Positions 54,801 to 64,000 of a stretch of 64,000 nucleotides of DNA are shown in pieces; position 1 is the stretch's first letter, and every line of letters begins with the position of its first letter. Both the position numbers and the translations under genes were made by a program. The notes under the pieces are model-generated. The model was not told where the DNA came from. It did no database searches and worked only from the letters and a program-made list of their open reading frames with translations. Location: positions 15,231,408-15,295,407 of the forward strand of contig JACBWW010000016.1 in NCBI GenBank assembly GCA_020086605.1, written 5' to 3'. The stretch comes from Lanius collurio. Its lineage: Eukaryota > Chordata > Aves > Passeriformes > Laniidae.

Positions 54801-57800
54801 CCTTCTGCAACATAAACTAAAAATGTTAACTTGTCTGTGAAGCTTTTCTGCAGTGGCAGACACTAAGATACTACATACCTATAACATCTTTATGCTCCAT
54901 ATTCTCCAGGAAGAGAATGTCATCTTGCAAGTCTCTCAAATTGTGTGGCAAAGCAAAACTAGCAAAACACAAAGCTCGGTTTATATCAGAGCCATAAAAA
55001 GCTGGAAAAGGTCAAGAAAAGTAGAAAGAACTATTGTTCATTTTATAGTGTATCTGGGTCTCTAAGGTGCTTCTCATCTGAGAACATCCTCTCACTGCAA
55101 GATGCAAGTCTAGTTCCCATAAACTGTCTGGATTAAAAGGTGTTAGCATGACTCTTATTGCTTGACAGCATGAAGCCAATGGATTTCATCCATTTTTCTG
55201 GTGGAAGATGCATATTGGCTCCTCCAGCATAAATGTGAAAAGAAAATTTAAACCTACTGAGAAGAAGCTAATGTTTTTTAATTAAACCTTTGAGCAAGAG
55301 CTTTGGCAGTAATCAACTGTGAGACACCTTACCATGTCAGTCGGTCATACTCGTTCTCCAGCTTGTAGATAAAACTGACCAAGGAGTTCTTCAGGTCGGC
55401 CACCTGACTGATGAGTGCCTCCAGGGTCAGCTCTAGTTGCTTCTCCTCTCTCTAAAAAAAGGCAAGACAGACAAGCGAGAAGGACAAAGGTGTGAATCCA
55501 CACCCATGCATCCGTAATCCAATCTGTCCTACAAACAGCCTCCTTTTCAGAGGAAGCAGAGATATTGGAGATAAAAATCCTATTATTTCTGACCCCTTTC
55601 CCTTGGGTCAGACTACTTAGGCAAGAGACTTGTGCCTGAGACAAACGCTTGGCCAGTTGTCCTGTTAAAGATCTAGATGGGTGTAGTGAAGACATCATCA
55701 CCTGCATGTGCTTTTTACCACATCAGGCAAAGTCATCAAAGCTAGCTCACGCCATCTTTGTAAGACACTTAAGCTAACTCAGCTCAAAGAAGATTAGCAT
55801 TCCCACAGCCTTTTCTGACAGCAGCTGTAGGCGTTGTGATATATCCAGCCAAAACAGTCTTTGCAAAATGACTAACAGGTCCATGGAGTAAAGACTCCAG
55901 TTTGTGCCCTTTACCTCATTCTTTACTTTCTGCCCACATGACACTTCCAGCTGCCAAGGAAACTGGCAGCTCCTACTGGCCTTGTGCCCCACGGGCTGTG
56001 GGAGGCCCTGTCATGACACAGACTGGTGTCATACCCAAACACACCCCTCACCTCCTGCCTTTTGCTGGGATTACATTGTTTAAGAAATCTTTCCCTTCCG
56101 GGTGAGGGAGGACAGTAACAAACAAAGTGTCAGGACTGCTGACCTGTTGCCAAAGACACCAAGGCATGCCCTTGACTCTTGCAAAAACCCTCTAAACTCT
56201 TATCTACTCGAACTTACTCATACTACAGTATTGCACAAAGCATAATTAAAGTCCCAGCCCTAAGGAACTGCTCGTGTAAATTGAGAACTGTACAATAATA
56301 ATCCATGAGGGTGGGACAAAGCAATCAAATAATAGAAAGGGAATACCGATTGGGAAAACAGATAGAGTGACTCAGGCTGTTGGCATGCTTGCTATTTGGT
56401 TTGTTGTTGCTCTGTTCAAATACACTGGCCCAGTGCAAGCTTCATGAAGAGATTATCAGGCACCTTCCATGTTCATGAGAACACAGTATTAATCTACTTT
56501 ATTTGTACTCTGACAAATCGGTAATCACTGACGGGACTTCATTTCACTTTAACCATCTCAGAATAAACGGCTGAATCAACCTTATTAAAATCTGATCCCC
56601 GGTCCATGGAGTGGATTCATGTAACAGATTGCTGCTGGCTGTTCCATCTAGAGATAAAAGCACTCTCCTTCCCCTTGTGACGGGACTAGTCAGTTCCTGT
56701 CCAATTAAGAAACGTGCCTACAAGTGTTTGTGTGCACTGTGTTTGTGCAGGGACGTTAACTACTGCCTGTGTTACAAGCTGGGCTGGTAGCCAGTGTTTT
56801 ACTGCAAGGGTGCCAGGCATATGCACCCATGGCAAGTCCCCTGGCCCACTGCCTGCGCTTACCCAAGAAGCCCTCAAAGAGGATGAATGAAACCCCACTG
56901 CACAAGGACCACTCTCACGGCAGCCATGCACTCCAACCCTCCTTCCCTAAGCTCTTCCCAAAGCCATTAGGAGGTGGAAGCAGATGCAAGCAGAGCAATA
57001 AGCACATAATAAGACTGAGCAGTGATTCCAGGGAATGTTGGGCCTCTCCAAGGGGACACTTTAAGGCGTTTGTCAGCACTGTTAAATTGTGCTGAGGTAA
57101 TAAAGACAGGGCTTATAGTAGGGGTTCTGAAGGACCTCCTGATACGGAGCAACTGAGAGGTAAAGGTGAAATCCACAGTAGGTAAAGCAATGCAGACGGC
57201 AAAACAAACGGAAAAAAAATCCTGATTGGCAAAACAAAGGGTGAAAAAACCCCAGACTTTCTGTACACAATGACATTATCTGAGCTGATAACGTTGCAAC
57301 TCAACAACAAGATCTCGGGATTATCTGAGGATAACCCATGAAAACATCTGCCCAATACTAAAAAGGCAGTCAAGGAAGTAAAAGCAACCACAGGATTTAT
57401 TAGGAAAGCAACAGAAACTAAGTATCATTATGTCACCACATAAATGCACGCCTCCTTTGTATCTCGAATATTAGACGTCACTCTAGTCCCTCAAACTGAA
57501 AAGGAATAGAGTAGGAATATGTACTAATAAAGGCAACGAGAATGATAAAGAATATTCATGGTTACAAAAAAAAAAAAAAAAAAACAACCAAAAAAAACCC
57601 CAAAATAAAAAAAAAACCGTAAAAAAACAGCAAAAAGACTGGTACAAACAAGTGTTTAAAACAAGCAGAGATAATGTAATAAACCCTATAAATAGGAATA
57701 GCGGAACAATCCATTTTCACTTTCTTTTCCAGCAGGACAACCAGGAGATCTGCATGAGGCCAGCTGGCTGCGGTTTCAAAAAAACCAAAGGAGGGAGATA

Positions 57801-58116
57801 TTTCCAACTTGTTAACCTGTCATTAACCTCTATAACTCTTTTCTTTGGCCAACACGGATGCTACAAATTCAAAGCACTTAGTAAAGTAATTAGGTTCTTC
57901 TCCCATTAACGACGTTTCACTCAAGCGGGGCCAGGGCACTCAGCTGTACGAACACGCACCCCGCAGCCGTGCAGCAACAAGGGGCTGTTGCACAGCAGAG
58001 CATCGCATCGGCTGCTCGGGGACGCGCTCGGCCTCCCGCCGAGGGTGCCCCAGCCTCGCAGGGGCTCGGCCCCCGCGGAGCCGCCCGGGCCCGCTCCCCC
58101 CGGCCCTCACCTGCAT
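48838..58116 (-). CDS. MED8: MED8, Mediator head subunit, complete
   Basis: Subunit of the Mediator head module, which bridges transcription factors and RNA polymerase II in the nucleus. Coding exons in transcript order: 58116-58111, 55451-55333, 54313-54169, 53775-53635, 53218-53137, 52147-51899, 48902-48838; 807 nt, 268 aa, the same length as the human protein. It starts MQ in a two-codon exon, then [14 protein letters not shown], a coiled-coil helix region, the conserved VLSPDRDEE and [16 protein letters not shown], the helix [17 protein letters not shown], a Gly/Gln/Ala-rich linker and the ending SASMHPYQR. Phases close exactly. An in-frame ATG 29 codons upstream (58203-58201) overlaps the SZT2 start on the other strand; the downstream ATG is preferred because it reproduces the human N-terminus. 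The last intron (3 kb) holds a CR1 relic. The gene is head-to-head with SZT2. Confidence 0.97.
49915..50370 (+). mobile_element. Ancient CR1 LINE 3' fragment in MED8 intron
   Basis: The segment containing GATAAAGCTGTGGGACATG, TTGTAGAAGTCAAAACTG and, at its right end, a decayed CCAGTATGG-like block and GCTCTTAT follows the order of the 3' end of old amniote CR1 elements. It is sense on plus, so antisense to MED8. Heavily mutated, no intact frame. Family assignment is from memory; boundaries are approximate. Confidence 0.65.
52148..53136 (-). other. MED8: MED8 intron 5
   Basis: About 1 kb intron between MED8 exons 5 and 6 with consensus borders. Nothing else recognised inside. Confidence 0.7.
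57300..57560 (+). mobile_element. Ancient CR1 LINE fragment in MED8 intron 1
   Basis: The block with TATCATTATGTCACCACATA, AATGCACGCCTCC and, further right, AAGGCAACGAGAATGAT parallels the section of old CR1 elements after the reverse transcriptase. Sense on plus and antisense to MED8. It is degraded and ends at an A-rich stretch. Confidence 0.65.
57565..57636. repeat. A-rich tract
   Basis: Successive runs of A interrupted by short C-containing spacers, immediately after the CR1 relic. Confidence 0.85.
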
Positions 58117-58201
58117 GGCGGCGATGGCGGCGGCGATGGCGGCGGCGGCCCCGCCCCGTTGTCCCGGGAGAGCGGCACTTCCGGGGCGGTGCCGCGCGGA
58201 C
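58117..58201. promoter_or_regulatory. MED8/SZT2 divergent core promoter
   Basis: Only 85 bases separate the preferred MED8 start (58114-58116, minus) from the SZT2 start (58202, plus). It is CpG-rich with no TATA box. ACTTCCGG at 58177-58184 is an ETS/GABP-type site, common in bidirectional housekeeping promoters. A GC box (CCGCCCC) lies at 58151-58157. The two 5' untranslated regions must overlap or be extremely short. Confidence 0.7.
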
Positions 58202-61200
58202 ATGGCGGCGGCCGAGCGGCCCGACGGGGAGGTGGGNNNNNNNNNNNNNNNNNNNNNNNNNNNNNNNNNNNNNNNNNNNNNNNNNNNNNNNNNNNNNNNN
58301 NNNNNNNNNNNNNNNNNNNNNNNNNNNNNNNNNNNNNNNNNNNNNNNNNNNNNNNNNNNNNNNNNNNNNNNNNNNNNNNNNNNNNNNNNNNNNNNNNNNN
58401 NNNNNNNNNNNNNNNNNNNNNNNNNNNNNNNNNNNNNNNNNNNNNNNNNNNNNNNNNNNNNNNNNNNNNNNNNNNNNNNNNNNNNNNNNNNNNNNNNNNN
58501 NNNNNNNNNNNNNNNNNNNNNNNNNNNNNNNNNNNNNNNNNNNNNNNNNNNNNNNNNNNNNNNNNNNNNNNNNNNNNNNNNNNNNNNNNNNNNNNNNNNN
58601 NNNNNNNNNNNNNCCATGAACATTTCCATGGGGCGAGAGGCGGGCGCGGGGGACGCGGCCGCCATGGGGAGCGGTGGGGCCGGAGCGGCCCGCGGTGAGC
58701 GGCGGCGCGGGCGCTGTCCGGGGCCGCTCCGGGGCTGACCGGGGCCGCTCCGGGGCTGACCTGGGCCGCCGTGCTCCCGCCGCAGGTGGAGGAGGCAGGG
58801 CACGTGTTCCTCCTGATGAAGAAGGACTATCGCATCTCCCGCAACGTGCGGCTCGCCTGGGTCCTCAGCCGCCTGCACCAGGTGATCCGCGCCGTGCCCG
58901 AGCCCGAGCTGGTGAGTTGGTGCTCAGCGCTGGACGGTGTCAGCGCGGCTGGTGCTGCACCACCCAGCAGCACCTGCACCCTTCAGAGTATTTAAGCCCT
59001 ATTTCTTCCTCTGGTTCTTCTTTTGGTGTGGCTTGATGTTGTCTCATGTACCGTTTGCTTGTTCCGGCAGGTGAAGTCAGAAAATGAGCTCGATGTTCTC
59101 AGCATCCTGCCTAACGGGTGGCAGCCAGACGAGCCGGTGCAGCCCAGGCCCTACCTCCTTGTGCCCTCTACACGGGTCACCTTCCTGGCCCGCCAGTACC
59201 GATTTGTGATTGAGCTTGATCTGAGCCCTTCCACGGGGATTGTGGTAAGAGCAGCAACTGCCTCTCTGGGCTGTTGTGTATTAAAAGGGAAACCCATTTA
59301 TATTTGCTGAGAAATGGCTTATTGCGCTCAGTGTCAGTCTTAACTTTTGCAGAAGTCTTGCTTTTCCTGGGAGGGACCCATGCTGTTCCCCTGGCTGGGA
59401 ACTAAATGGCAAATCTTATTTCTCTGCTGGATGTTCAGTGTGTGACTTCTGTTTACAAGAGTTGTCACTTTAATCTACCTGCCATTGCAGAAGGATGTTT
59501 GCTGTTGGCTCTGCACAGAAGGATAACCAGCAATGAGACTGAAAGTCCTAGAAGGTGAAAAAGCTGTTCCCTTTCTGTGTTTCTGTAGGATGACTCAACA
59601 GGGGAGATAATTTTTGATGAAGTGTTTCATGCCCTTTCCCGATGCTTGGTGGGATTGTTAAGACCCTTTCGTATCCCTGGTTCAGACATTATCTACCAGC
59701 CAGAGATCTTTGTCACCATCCAGGTGTATTCCTCCATCATTGGCCTGCAGTCCCACCAGGTAAAGTTTGGGCTCTCTCTCGGCACAGTGTGAGAAGCTTG
59801 CTGTGGTTTGCAGGTGTCCTGTGAGCATGGGGAAAGCAGGGGCAGGTGGCAGCTGGGCTCTGTTATCTGTGATGCTCCAGGCTTGTCTCACTGAAACACG
59901 TGGCCTGGTGTGATGCAGAAGTGTATGTGAACAACTTCTCCTTTCTGGGCAGGAAGCAGAGATTTCTCTGGAGAATGCTGCCTTCAGGCACGATTCTAGA
60001 ATTGGGCCACAGGGAATATTTGCCTCATGTCGAATATGTGCTTGTTGTTGTTGTTCTTGTTTTGTTGTTTGGGGATTGTTTTTGCTTTAAATTTCTGTTG
60101 ATTAATTATTTTTGCCTGTTTTAATTAGCTTGAAGCATTCAAGCAGAGCTTGTATGACAAAAGCTTGTGTGTTTGTTCCAGCTCTGTAGCCGTGGTTAAT
60201 TCAAAGATAATTGCTTCTTTTTACAAACCTTGTTTATTTTGCACTGGTCTGAATATGCTTCTTCTTGCTGGAGGGAGCAGCCAGCCCCAGTGTTGAGATT
60301 TATCAGTGAGATTTCACTTGTGTCAGGGCAGGTCTGTTTTAGAAATTCAAGTCTGATTTATGGGGCCAGCATGATTTTTGAAGTTCCTCCTTGATCTCTT
60401 CCACCTTACAGTATTTTCACGTAACTTACATGTTTCTGGTGGTGTATTTCATCCCTTTGCTAGTAGCAGGGAAAGTGTGTGATAACAGGAGTAGCCTGTT
60501 AGTCTATGCTTGTTGCCTCCCTGCCCAAGCCTTCTGACAGGGTTTGTGTTGTACTTGAGGAGTGTGGCCATGGCTTTGGTGTGTTCTGAGGTGCTGCTCG
60601 AGTAAGCATGGCAGGAATTTCTCCATTTGCCGTTGATGTTTTGTTATCTTGTCCAGCAATCCTGCAGACACCATCATGCTGTGCCTCAGTATCTCCCCTA
60701 TTTGCACTATATTGAGCACTCTGACGTCACTACATTTTTCTTGTTTTTATCTCTCTAAATTTCCACTTTGTGTATGAGGCCATGAACTATGATCTCTGGG
60801 TACAACTGGATAATTATGTTTCTTTTGTGGAGGAAAAGGCATATGTGTGTATCACTCATCCAGGAAAGACTCTCTGTGGTAATAATTTATTTCTCTGATG
60901 TCACCATGAGGTCTTGCCCATAGGATGCTGAGGGAATGTGGATAACATGCAGCGTCCCACCAATGTGCTGAGCTCTTTGTCTGCATGTTGTATCTTTGCC
61001 TTCTGGTTGTGGACAGGAATTGCCTCTACCAGGCTGACATCTATAAACACAGGTGTCGTGCCTGTCACCCTGGGGAGTTTCTGTGGTGGCAGGCTTATTC
61101 TGTCACATCACTCAGCCTCTTTTTTTTTTTATAATGTCCACTCTTTTTGATTCTTTATTTCAATTTGCTGTTCCTCTTGGAAGATAATTTGATCACTCTA

Positions 61201-63904
61201 CAGGTGAGGTAGATTAGAACAAACAGGCCTTCCTTAGAAGTGTCAGACTACAGTTAGTGGCTTCTAACAATGATCCCACATCACTTTCTCCTGGAGAAAG
61301 TCAAATGAAGTAGAAGTTTCTTTCCTAAGAAGATTTCCCAAAGTGTGATGTAAGCATCTGCAGTGGAGTGCACAGCAGGTGCCATGAGACACTGCTGCTC
61401 ACAGGCAGTTGTCTCTGAGCAGGGACAGAGAGAAGTGGCTTGTGCTGTACCTGTGCTTTGTCAGGGAGATGTTTGAACTCCCCGGTGCAGAGCTGTGTTC
61501 CTGTACCATCTTGGGGCTGGTGCTGTAAAATCTTGGTGACTGACATGTGTGTCCTTGGGCCAGGTGCTATTCCAGGGCTGTCAGCTGGATGAGACGAAGC
61601 GTGAGGCCTTTCTGCACCAAGTTTACACACAGCTCTGTGCCTTTGAGAACAAAGTGGCAGAGATGCTTCAGCAACAGTACGAACCCAAACCGCAGGTAAG
61701 GAGGGCAGAGGTAGTTGGGCTCTCTTGGCTTCCTGGAGATCTGCACTCTGAGGCCCCTCTGAAGTGGGGTGGCAAGAGGAACAGCAGCATAGGTCTGCAG
61801 AAGGAACAGCTAAGGAGTTGGTGGGATAACGTTGTGGGATCCAGTAATGAGATGTGAACACTGAGGAAGCAGAACCATTAAGTGTTTAGAAGGACTGGTG
61901 AGGATCTTTGCCTTCGCTAATGTGCAGTAAGATGGCCTGACTGTGTATCATGGGAGAAATGGTAGGGTGTGCTTTCTCTCTGAAGAAGATGGTGGGAGAG
62001 GTGATTATGTCCATATTATTCATCTCTTAAGTAGCTGTGAATATGCCTTTAGCCCTTTTGACATTTCTTGAATTAAAATACTTCCTTGTTACCATGAAAA
62101 CTGGCAGGGAAACTGAAGAAACAACTGGTGCCCTTAGCCCGTTTGACATTTCTTGAATGAAAATACTTCCTTTTTACCATGAAAACTGGCAGTGAAACTG
62201 AAGAAACAGCTGGTGCAGTTTCAAGTACTCCTTGAAATCTGTGACAGATGCTGCTTAGTAGCCATGGATATATGTATCAGCATGTTAATGACAGAATCCT
62301 TCTGAGTTGGAAGGGACATTTAAAGATCACCTCTCTCAACCTGCTGGCCATGCCAGTTTTGGTGTTCTTGCATTAAAAGTCATTGTTGCTCTGTCTGAGG
62401 TTATGTAGTCCTTAATTAGAGTTTGGGCAAAAAAGGAAAAAAAAAAGTCCCAAAATCAGATGACCAAGAGGATACTGGTGATGAACTGCAGTTGTATATC
62501 TGAAGTGCTGGGAGTCTCACATTCTAGCTGAAATTTGTGTGTTTCAGTGCTAAAACTGCCTGTCCTGAAACAGAAAGTAGATTGCCAGAAGTAAATACCT
62601 CTACTAGTGAGACCAGATGGTGTTATTGCAGTGATTTGTATGCATTCCTGCTTGATGCAGTATTTCTCTCATGGTAAACTACCCTGTAACTTCTTCCATG
62701 CAAATGGAGGAGAGAGACGCTCTTGCAGGCCAGAGGGACTGGTGAATCCTGCCACAGGGTGTGGGGTGGAGGTGGGAGGCCTCAGGGGAAAGACAGGGAC
62801 TGAAACTTCTTTCACATTTGAAGTTGCACTAGCTGTATCATTGTTAACAAGTGTCTGAATTTAAGGCGTCTGGCAAATTAAAGTGATGGATAGTCAATAT
62901 TTTTTGCTCTCAGGCACAGACTGCTCCCATTTGTGCATAGCAAAAGTTTTGTTAGTTCTAGCTTTCTTTTCCCAGCTCCAATTGTCTGTAGCTTTGCAGA
63001 GGGGGGTCTCAACCATTCTCTGCATTAGCAGTAAAAATGAAGCAATATTTTATTACAGGGTTGAACTGCCAGAGCCTTATGGGGATTAAGGGACTATGAA
63101 TACAGTAGGTTTCTCACTGGTATAATTATACAAATTTCAGGCTTTGCCTATGGGGTATTTTTTGTAGAAGATGCAGGCGAAGCCTACCTGCATTTGTTTA
63201 TATCAGCACTGTATAATGAGGGCTGTTTGAGTTAAATACATAGGCACTAGACTTTGTCATTATGAGGCTTCTTGCCCCCTCTGCTGCAGAGCTTCACGAG
63301 TGAGACGTAGCTGTCTCTGCCTCTCCAGTGTTTGTGGGCTGAATAGAGTAGATTAAGGAGATGCTGAATAGCTGCAGCTTCTACTAAATGACAAGGGGAG
63401 AAAGAGGTATTCACCATCTCTTTAACTGGGAACTGCTTTGTTCCACAGAGGTGTTTTAGTGACCCCAAAGTGTCTCATATCTCCCCTTCTGTGAGAAATC
63501 AGCTTAGAATAAAGCTCTGAGCATGCTGACCCTCCACCTTTAAGCAGCATTGCCCAGCTGTTCTAAGGGGCCCAGGTGACCAGGATTTTAAGAGCACCTG
63601 GAAGTTAAAGCTACAAATGGAGTCTGCTCTGGTGCTCCAGAGTACTATGGGACTGCCAGACCAAAGGTGTTTGGAAGAGCAAGAACAAGAGCTAGGCTGA
63701 AATCTGCCCCATGGGGCCTTGTGGGTTTTCTTAAACTTTTCCAGGTGGATTTATCCCCCCTGAGCCAAGAGAGCCCTGGTGACGTGCAGGAGTCATCTGG
63801 GAGGAAGCCCAGCATGTCTGTTGTCACTGCTGACGTTGGCCTGGTCAGCATGGTCCGGCAAGGGATCCTGGCCCTGCAGCTGCTGCCCTCCAACTCCAGT
63901 GCAG
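58202..63904 (+). CDS. SZT2: SZT2, KICSTOR complex subunit, first six coding exons (partial)
   Basis: Very large scaffold of the KICSTOR complex, which brings GATOR1 to lysosomes and restrains mTORC1 on nutrient loss. Coding exons: 58202-58231, 58786-58911, 59071-59244, 59589-59759, 61564-61695, 63745-63904; about 264 codons here of a human protein over 3,300 residues, so the gene continues to the right. Exon 1 reads [10 protein letters not shown] in a strong start context (GACATGG), with the donor GTGGG just before the gap. Exon 2 begins [16 protein letters not shown], exon 3 has [20 protein letters not shown], and exon 6 ends [13 protein letters not shown], all strongly like the human N-terminus. 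The last donor here is GTTGGC at 63905. The N gap lies wholly in intron 1 as judged by intact phase. Confidence 0.95.
58237..58613. other. Assembly gap (377 N) in SZT2 intron 1
   Basis: Run of N starting six bases after the exon 1 donor. It lies in the CpG-rich promoter region shared with MED8. An alternative first exon could be hidden in it. Confidence 0.99.
58720..58761. repeat. Perfect 21-bp tandem duplication
   Basis: The unit GGGGCCGCTCCGGGGCTGACC (21 bp, described by its positions 58720-58740) is repeated exactly at 58741-58761, just before the SZT2 exon 2 acceptor. Confidence 0.9.
59760..61563 (+). other. SZT2: SZT2 intron 4
   Basis: 1.8 kb intron with normal borders (GTAAAG and GGCCAG). 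T-rich, with no other feature recognised. Confidence 0.7.
62046..62215. repeat. 85-bp tandem duplication in SZT2 intron 5
   Basis: Two adjacent 85-base units, 62046-62130 and 62131-62215, differ at about six positions. They share the core GACATTTCTTGAAT and the 3' part GAAACTGAAGAAACA. Unlike the CR1 fragment nearby, I do not recognise the unit. Confidence 0.92.
62281..62355 (-). mobile_element. Avian CR1 LINE 3' untranslated fragment
   Basis: ACAGAATCCTTCTGAGTTGG followed by AAGGGACATTTAAAGATCAC and a block ending GCTGGCCATGCCAG is the reverse complement of the well-known bird CR1 3' end. The fragment is short, 5'-truncated and in minus orientation within SZT2 intron 5. It is the least decayed CR1 copy in the window. 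Confidence 0.8.
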
Positions 63905-64000
63905 GTTGGCTGCGTCCTCGGGGTTAAGGTTTGCCCGGTTGTTTGCACAGGGCTGTATTGCTCCTGCCATAGGCTGAGGTTAATTTTGTAAGGACTGGTG
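63905..64000 (+). other. SZT2: Start of SZT2 intron 6
   Basis: Sequence after the sixth coding exon, running off the window. The donor GTTGGC is weaker than its neighbours, but the protein match ends exactly there. Confidence 0.6.

Larger units (their letters stand above)
55452..58110 (-). other. MED8: MED8 intron 1
   Basis: Intron of about 2.7 kb between the two-codon first exon and exon 2. It includes the CR1 relic at 57300-57560, an A-rich tract, and GC-rich promoter-flanking sequence at its start. Confidence 0.75.
61696..63744 (+). other. SZT2: SZT2 intron 5
   Basis: 2 kb intron containing the 85-bp duplication and the CR1 fragment listed separately. No exon recognised in the remainder. 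Confidence 0.7.

Noticed and set aside
58617..58694. ATG-containing block before GTGAGC in SZT2 intron 1 as an alternative coding first exon
   Set aside because: Its frame ends in phase 1 at the donor, while SZT2 exon 2 starts in phase 0, so the join would be out of frame.
57940..58878. Minus-strand open frame crossing the second gap
   Set aside because: Artefact of N. It joins MED8 exon 1, upstream GC-rich sequence and the antisense of SZT2 exon 2. Only the short segment from 58203 to 58111 is worth considering.

Overview
The window is vertebrate nuclear DNA, almost certainly from a bird. It has spliced genes with GT-AG introns, compact GC-rich introns on the left, CpG-rich promoters (two broken by N gaps) and degraded CR1 LINE fragments as the only recognisable transposons. 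No mammalian SINE or L1 was seen. The gene order TIE1 - MPL - CDC20 - ELOVL1 - MED8 - SZT2 is the conserved amniote block known from human 1p34; I place it on a bird chromosome-8-like region by inference only. All protein comparisons are made from memory of the human orthologues, without alignment.

Layout. 1-6170 (+): 3' half of TIE1, an endothelial receptor tyrosine kinase, from its fibronectin repeats to the stop codon and poly(A) signal. 7997-13542 (+): complete 12-exon MPL, the thrombopoietin receptor, with a GATA/ETS-bearing upstream region. 13.6-14.3 kb: a GC-rich 61-bp minisatellite running into an assembly gap, then the CDC20 promoter (CCAAT box plus CHR element). 14649-19542 (+): complete CDC20. 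19.6-22.8 kb: convergent intergenic DNA. 22.85-36.7 kb (-): ELOVL1, with seven compact coding exons and an approximately 10 kb first intron that contains a GC-rich island and a candidate cassette exon. 36.8-48.4 kb: AT-richer intergenic DNA with CR1 relics. 48.46-58.12 kb (-): complete MED8. 58.2-64 kb (+): first six coding exons of SZT2, head-to-head with MED8, with the second gap in its first intron.

The genes do not form one pathway. They are housekeeping or cell-cycle genes (CDC20, ELOVL1, MED8, SZT2) beside two haemato-vascular receptors (TIE1, MPL), kept together by synteny. Exon coordinates were read from splice sites and reading phase. Summed coding lengths are in frame for every gene: MPL 600 aa, CDC20 503 aa, ELOVL1 290 aa, MED8 268 aa; partial TIE1 692 codons plus stop; partial SZT2 about 264 codons.

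I found no undescribed system such as a novel operon, defence island or array. The points most worth checking are the substituted juxtamembrane tryptophan and tyrosine-poor tail of MPL, the altered CRY-box in CDC20, a near-identical 100-bp duplication in two CDC20 introns, the overlapping in-frame start codons at the MED8/SZT2 divergent promoter, and a candidate cassette exon with a possible uORF effect in ELOVL1.
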